A stretch of DNA of 8,558 nucleotides from a bacterium (GTDB lineage: Bacteria > Actinomycetota > Humimicrobiia > Humimicrobiales > Humimicrobiaceae), in NCBI GenBank assembly GCA_030611285.1, contig JAUWQC010000034.1:1-8558 (forward strand), read 5' to 3'. The notes beneath the pieces are model-generated. The model saw only the letters and a program-made list of their open reading frames with translations. It searched no databases and was not told the origin of the DNA. How positions within the stretch are numbered: position 1 is the first letter of the stretch; each line of letters begins with the position of its first letter. Below are positions 5,669 to 8,558 of this stretch, in pieces. The translations under genes and the position numbers were made by a program.

Positions 5669-5995
5669 TTGGCCAGGAAAAATAAAAATACCAGAAACAA
5701 TAAAAATCCAAAAGATAGAAATCCAAGAAATAGAAATCTAAGAAATAGAAATCTAAGAAGCGCAACTGGATCTATGCTTAACTTGAGGCAGAGAAAAAGA
5801 TTCTGCTATTTCTGCAAAGAGAATATTAATAATCTTGATTACAAGAATGTAAGTATGCTTGAAAAATTTATTTCTGATAAGGGTAAGATAAGACCAAAAA
5901 GGTCAACTGGAAATTGTGGGCAGCATCAAAGAAAAATAGCTACGGCTATCAAGAGAGCAAGAGTTATCGCTCTTATACCTTATTTTAAAAGATAA
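5669..5995 (+). CDS. rpsR: Small ribosomal subunit protein S18, with repetitive basic N-terminal extension
   Basis: A 108-residue S18, the partner of S6 in the 30S central domain. The conserved body starts near residue 38 (RQRKRFCYFCKE) and continues through IRPKRSTGNCGQHQRKIATA and RARVIALIPYF. It is the zinc-type (C+) form, with C46-x2-C49 and C83-x2-H86 as the likely metal ligands. S18 is usually about 70-90 residues; the excess is an Arg/Asn-rich N-terminus (1-37) containing pentapeptide repeats NPKDR, NPRNR, NLRNR, NLR. Such a basic tail probably lies along rRNA. Translation starts at TTG (5669-5671) after AAAGGGAG (5654-5661). Counterpart genes rpsF and rplI also use TTG. Confidence 0.95.
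   Translation: MARKNKNTRNNKNPKDRNPRNRNLRNRNLRSATGSMLNLRQRKRFCYFCKENINNLDYKNVSMLEKFISDKGKIRPKRSTGNCGQHQRKIATAIKRARVIALIPYFKR
5706..5760 (+). repeat. 15-bp tandem repeat in the S18 N-terminal extension
   Basis: Units ATCCAAAAGATAGAA (5706-5720), ATCCAAGAAATAGAA (5721-5735) and ATCTAAGAAATAGAA (5736-5750), plus a partial fourth copy (5751-5760). They encode the Asn/Arg pentapeptides of residues 13-30. Like the SSB repeat, the unit keeps the reading frame. Confidence 0.88.
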
Positions 5996-6002
5996 ATAGG
6001 AG

Positions 6003-6158
6003 ATACTTGAAAGGTTTAAGGTTCCGTTTATCTGGAGAATAAGCATTTTTGTAATACCGGGTTTGTTTTTCGGATTTGCTATATTAATCCTGTCATTCCT
6101 GGGGTTAATTGATATATGAGTTAATTTTAGAAGATTAAAGAGAGGATGGTGGGTTTGA
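6003..6158 (+). pseudogene. C-terminal remnant of a DUF2232/YybS-type membrane protein, interrupted by TGA
   Basis: The 190-bp gap between rpsR and rplI is not empty. A frame open from 6000 after a TAG encodes ERFKVPFIWRISIFVIPG, then a hydrophobic segment ending FLGLIDI. A TGA at 6117-6119 stops it, and the same frame continues VNFRRLKRGWWV to a second TGA (6156-6158). Reading through gives GLIDI-x-VNFRRLKR, which resembles the usual end of DUF2232 proteins (a last membrane helix, then a GL-x-D-x-(W/F)-x-(N/D)FR tail). Those genes commonly sit at this locus in Firmicutes. There is no ATG, GTG or TTG near the beginning of the frame and only one membrane segment where about eight are expected, so I infer an internally deleted, dead gene. 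A tiny expressed membrane peptide is less likely. Confidence 0.5.
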
Positions 6159-6185
6159 TCTTGAAGCAGAAGATAGGAGGAAGAT

Positions 6186-6833
6186 TTGAAAGTTATACTT
6201 ACCAAGTATCATGAAAAGTTAGGAGATGTAGGAGATACGGTAGAGGTAAAATCTGGTTACGCAAATAATTATTTGATACCCAATGGATTAGCGGTGCCTG
6301 CGACCAGGGGTAATATAAATCAAATGGAGCTTGTCAAGAAAGCTGCTGTAAAATTAGAAGCCAGAAATATAAAAGAAGCAGAAGAGCTTGCCCAAAAGCT
6401 GGAAGGTCTCCAGGTTACCTTTATTGTAAAAACTGGCGAAGAAGGGAAACTCTATGGCTCTATAACCAATAAAGATATTGCTGAAAAGATTTCTGAAGAA
6501 AGAAAAATAGAAATAGACAGAAAGAAAATTGATATGCAGGAGCATATAAAGGAATTAGGAGAATATGAGATAGAACTAAGGTTATATAAGGAAGTTAAAA
6601 GTTCTGTAAAAGTGATAGTTGAGCCAGATGAGAAATCAAAAGAATTAATTGAAGCTCATAAAGCAGAGGAGGAAAAAGCCGAAAGCTTATCAGAAGAGGA
6701 AAAACAGAAAGTGGAAGCAGAAAAAGAAAAAGGTGAAAAGGATAAGGTGGAGGCTAAAAGTAAGGAAAGTTTAAAGGAAGTAGAAAAAGAAGATAAGAGA
6801 AAAACCAGGATCAAATCTAAAGATAAAGATTAA
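6186..6833 (+). CDS. rplI: Large ribosomal subunit protein L9, with long charged C-terminal tail
   Basis: A 215-residue L9, which binds 23S rRNA near the L1 stalk. The N-terminal domain is typical: MKVILTKYHEKLGDVGDTVE followed by the signature GYANNYLIPNGLA (24-36). A long connecting helix spans about 45-73, and the C-terminal domain (about 75-147) has GKLYGSIT at 88-94. A normal L9 stops near residue 148; here about 67 more residues follow, almost entirely Lys and Glu with a few Ser/Ala, predicted to be disordered or helical. The start is TTG (6186-6188), 5 nt after AGGAGG (6175-6180); it gives the canonical MKVIL N-terminus. dnaB begins 8 bp after the stop. Confidence 0.95.
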   Translation: MKVILTKYHEKLGDVGDTVEVKSGYANNYLIPNGLAVPATRGNINQMELVKKAAVKLEARNIKEAEELAQKLEGLQVTFIVKTGEEGKLYGSITNKDIAEKISEERKIEIDRKKIDMQEHIKELGEYEIELRLYKEVKSSVKVIVEPDEKSKELIEAHKAEEEKAESLSEEEKQKVEAEKEKGEKDKVEAKSKESLKEVEKEDKRKTRIKSKDKD

Positions 6834-6841
6834 TAATTTAT

Positions 6842-8254
6842 ATGCAAGATCAAATAAAAAAAGAAGGAAAACTTTATCCACTTGACACCAGTAAATTGGA
6901 GCGGATACCTCCATATAACATAGAGGCTGAGGAGTCTTTACTGGGGGCTATGTTGATTTCAAGAGATGCCATAATATCGGTTATTGAATTGGTAACAGCT
7001 GAAGATTTCTACCGGAAATCTAACCAGGAAGTTTTCAATACAGTAAAAGAGCTGTATGTAAAAGGTGAACCTGCAGATCCCATAACTGTAGCAGATCATC
7101 TTGAAAAAAGGGGACTGCTGGATGAAGTGGGGGGTAAAACTTTTGTTCATTCTCTTATAAGTAATATTCCTCTTGCAGCTAATGCTGAATATTATGCTCA
7201 GATTGTAAGAAGTAATTCAATCTTAAGAAAATTAATTTATGCGGCTACTGAAATAGCAACTATGGGTTATGAAGTTCCCCAGGATCTGCACTCAACTGTG
7301 GATAAGGCACAGCAGCTGATATTTTCCATATATAAAGACCTGAACAGGGGAAGTACCAGAGATAAAGTTTCGTTGATGAAAGATATAGTTACCGAGGCTT
7401 ATGAGCTGATAGAAGTTTTACATGAGGCTAAGTCTGATATATCCGGCATTCCGACAGGATACATAGATTTTGATCGCATGACTTCAGGCTTTCAAAATTC
7501 TGATTTAATTATTATAGCTTCAAGGCCTGGAATGGGTAAGACTTCATTAGTCATGGGTATGGCCAAGCATATTGCAACGAGGGAGAAACTTCCAATAGCA
7601 ATTTTCTCGCTGGAAATGTCAAAACAGCAGGTAGCGTTAAGGTTGCTGAGTGCAGAATCAAGAATAAACCTGCAGAAGCTCAGGGATGGAAAAATAAAAG
7701 ATGATGAGTGGATCAGGCTGGCAAGAGCTGTTGAGAAATTAGCGGAGTGCAAAATATATATTGACGACACTGCATTTTTAACAGTTATGGATTTGAGATC
7801 AAGAGCCCGTATGATGGTCAGTACCAATAACATAAAGCTAATAATTGTAGACTATATTCAGCTAATGCAGTCCACTTCTAATTACAGGGGAAATAAGGTT
7901 CTGGAAATAACGGAGATATCGCAGAATTTGAAAGGTATTGCAAAGGAACTAAATATTCCGGTGGTGGCAGTATCCCAGCTCTCAAGAGAAGTAGAAAAAA
8001 GGGAAAAAAAGAGGCCGCTTTTAGCAGATTTAAGGGAATCAGGCTCGATTGAACAGGATGCGGATCTGGTTGCGTTCATATACAGGGATGATTATTATGA
8101 GAAAGATGAAAGTAAACACACTGGCAAAGCTGAGATTATGATTGCCAAGCACAGAAATGGGCCTACAGGTAAATTGAATCTACGATTCAATAAGGAGTTT
8201 GCATCGTTTTCAAATTTAAGTAAGTCTTACCAGACTGAAGATAGGAGTGAATAA
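6842..8254 (+). CDS. dnaB: Replicative DNA helicase DnaB
   Basis: A 470-residue hexameric helicase that unwinds DNA ahead of the replisome. The N-terminal domain (about 20-125) begins [18 protein letters not shown]. The RecA-like motor domain has Walker [10 protein letters not shown] (227-235), SLEMS with catalytic Glu258, Walker B IIVDYIQ (334-340), the [10 protein letters not shown] segment (378-387), [13 protein letters not shown] (396-408) and the arginine-finger region AKHRNGPTG (435-443). There is no intein and the length is normal. The ATG at 6842 lies 8 bp after rplI and has no recognisable Shine-Dalgarno (the upstream bases are TAATAATTTAT), so it may rely on coupling to rplI translation. 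A TTG at codon 19 would also give a usual DnaB N-terminus but has no better site. Confidence 0.97.
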   Translation: MQDQIKKEGKLYPLDTSKLERIPPYNIEAEESLLGAMLISRDAIISVIELVTAEDFYRKSNQEVFNTVKELYVKGEPADPITVADHLEKRGLLDEVGGKTFVHSLISNIPLAANAEYYAQIVRSNSILRKLIYAATEIATMGYEVPQDLHSTVDKAQQLIFSIYKDLNRGSTRDKVSLMKDIVTEAYELIEVLHEAKSDISGIPTGYIDFDRMTSGFQNSDLIIIASRPGMGKTSLVMGMAKHIATREKLPIAIFSLEMSKQQVALRLLSAESRINLQKLRDGKIKDDEWIRLARAVEKLAECKIYIDDTAFLTVMDLRSRARMMVSTNNIKLIIVDYIQLMQSTSNYRGNKVLEITEISQNLKGIAKELNIPVVAVSQLSREVEKREKKRPLLADLRESGSIEQDADLVAFIYRDDYYEKDESKHTGKAEIMIAKHRNGPTGKLNLRFNKEFASFSNLSKSYQTEDRSE

Positions 8255-8255
8255 A

Positions 8256-8558
8256 ATGCCCGGTATAGCTATTATTGGTACTCAATGGGGTGATGAAGGA
8301 AAGGGAAGGATTGTTGACTTGCTTTCGAGCAGGGTAGATATAGTAGTAAGGTTTCAGGGTGGTAATAATGCCGGTCATACTGTAGTTAAAGGAAATGACG
8401 AGTTCATGCTTCATCTGATTCCATCAGGAATTTTATACCCTGATGTTACTTGCGTTATTGGAAATGGGGTGGTATTAAACCCCGAAGTGCTAATAGAAGA
8501 GCTGGATAGCCTGGAAAGCAAGGGGATAAGTACTGATAATTTAAGAATAAGCTGTAAT
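8256..8558 (+). CDS. purA: Adenylosuccinate synthetase, 5' part
   Basis: The first 101 codons of PurA, which joins IMP and aspartate using GTP to make adenylosuccinate in AMP synthesis; the rest lies beyond the right edge. The N-terminal [10 protein letters not shown] (8-17) contains catalytic Asp13, and [10 protein letters not shown] contains catalytic His41, at the same positions as in the E. coli enzyme. The usual GKGK is GKGR here, a conservative change. ATG 8256 sits 1 bp after the dnaB stop, and its Shine-Dalgarno (TAGGAGTG, 8242-8249) lies inside the end of dnaB, so the two genes are tightly coupled. Fusion of purA to the rpsF-dnaB operon is common in Gram-positive-type genomes. Confidence 0.96.
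   Translation, partial: MPGIAIIGTQWGDEGKGRIVDLLSSRVDIVVRFQGGNNAGHTVVKGNDEFMLHLIPSGILYPDVTCVIGNGVVLNPEVLIEELDSLESKGISTDNLRISCN

Noticed and set aside
5479..5685. A plus-strand frame overlapping the end of ssb and start of rpsR with YPVKV repeats
   Set aside because: It is an alternate-frame reading of the SSB linker repeat with no family resemblance; ssb and rpsR explain the DNA fully.
5394..5765. A 123-codon minus-strand open frame across ssb and rpsR with repeated FLDFY-like peptides
   Set aside because: It is the antisense reading of the two in-frame 15-bp repeats, which keep several frames open. It has no ribosome binding site and overlaps two certain genes.
6107..6176. Genome-wide reassignment of TGA to tryptophan
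   Set aside because: All conserved Trp positions I can see use TGG, and reading on through both TGA codons gives an implausible Trp/Ser/Arg tail. Absence of TGA stops in ten genes is weak evidence in an AT-rich genome.
6145..6206. A short frame starting at GTG/TTG near 6150 that overlaps the start of rplI
   Set aside because: It would give fewer than 20 residues with no features. The GAGG before it is likely coincidental or part of the decayed DUF2232 tail.

Overview
This is an AT-rich bacterial chromosomal window. Its gene order rpsF-ssb-rpsR-[DUF2232 remnant]-rplI-dnaB-purA is typical of Firmicutes and neighbouring Gram-positive-type lineages. A lipoprotein with a GerMN-like domain and remnants of an oxygen-sensitive 2-hydroxyacyl-CoA dehydratase system point to an anaerobe. 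I cannot place the species: a clostridial bacterium or an uncultured sediment lineage of similar gene order are both possible. All ten complete genes end in TAA (8) or TAG (2), none in TGA. The three ribosomal-protein genes all start with TTG, the others with ATG.

Region 1 (1-942, minus strand) has a GerMN-type lipoprotein gene. Just downstream lie two broken pieces of a 2-hydroxyacyl-CoA dehydratase locus: an internal piece of a dehydratase subunit, joined out of frame to the C-terminal part of the activating ATPase, which runs off the left edge. It looks like a deletion scar.

Region 2 (943-3655, plus strand) is a compact NAD-salvage operon: an isochorismatase/nicotinamidase-family hydrolase, a nicotinate phosphoribosyltransferase with a C-terminal cysteine cluster, and a histidine-phosphatase-family enzyme. 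Nicotinamide would go to nicotinate and then to nicotinate mononucleotide; the phosphatase's role is open. Before the first gene lies a GC-rich pair of stem-loops (1101-1173) unlike the surrounding AT-rich DNA, which is either a regulatory leader or an old mobile-element end. A weak terminator-like hairpin follows the third gene.

Region 3 (3656-4623) holds a stand-alone small mechanosensitive channel of the MscS family.

Region 4 (4624-8558) is the replication/ribosome operon. A clear extended -10 promoter precedes a leader of about 120 nt that folds into three consecutive hairpins upstream of rpsF, a probable site for S6:S18 autoregulation. It is followed by rpsF, ssb, rpsR, rplI, dnaB and the 5' part of purA. 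Lineage-specific touches include 15-bp tandem repeats in both the SSB linker and the S18 N-terminus, a long charged tail on L9, and the C-terminal stub of a DUF2232/YybS membrane-protein gene, interrupted by TGA, between rpsR and rplI.

I found no CRISPR array, tRNA, rRNA or intact mobile element. Most of the window is ordinary core genome; the best candidates for new biology are the two structured leaders.
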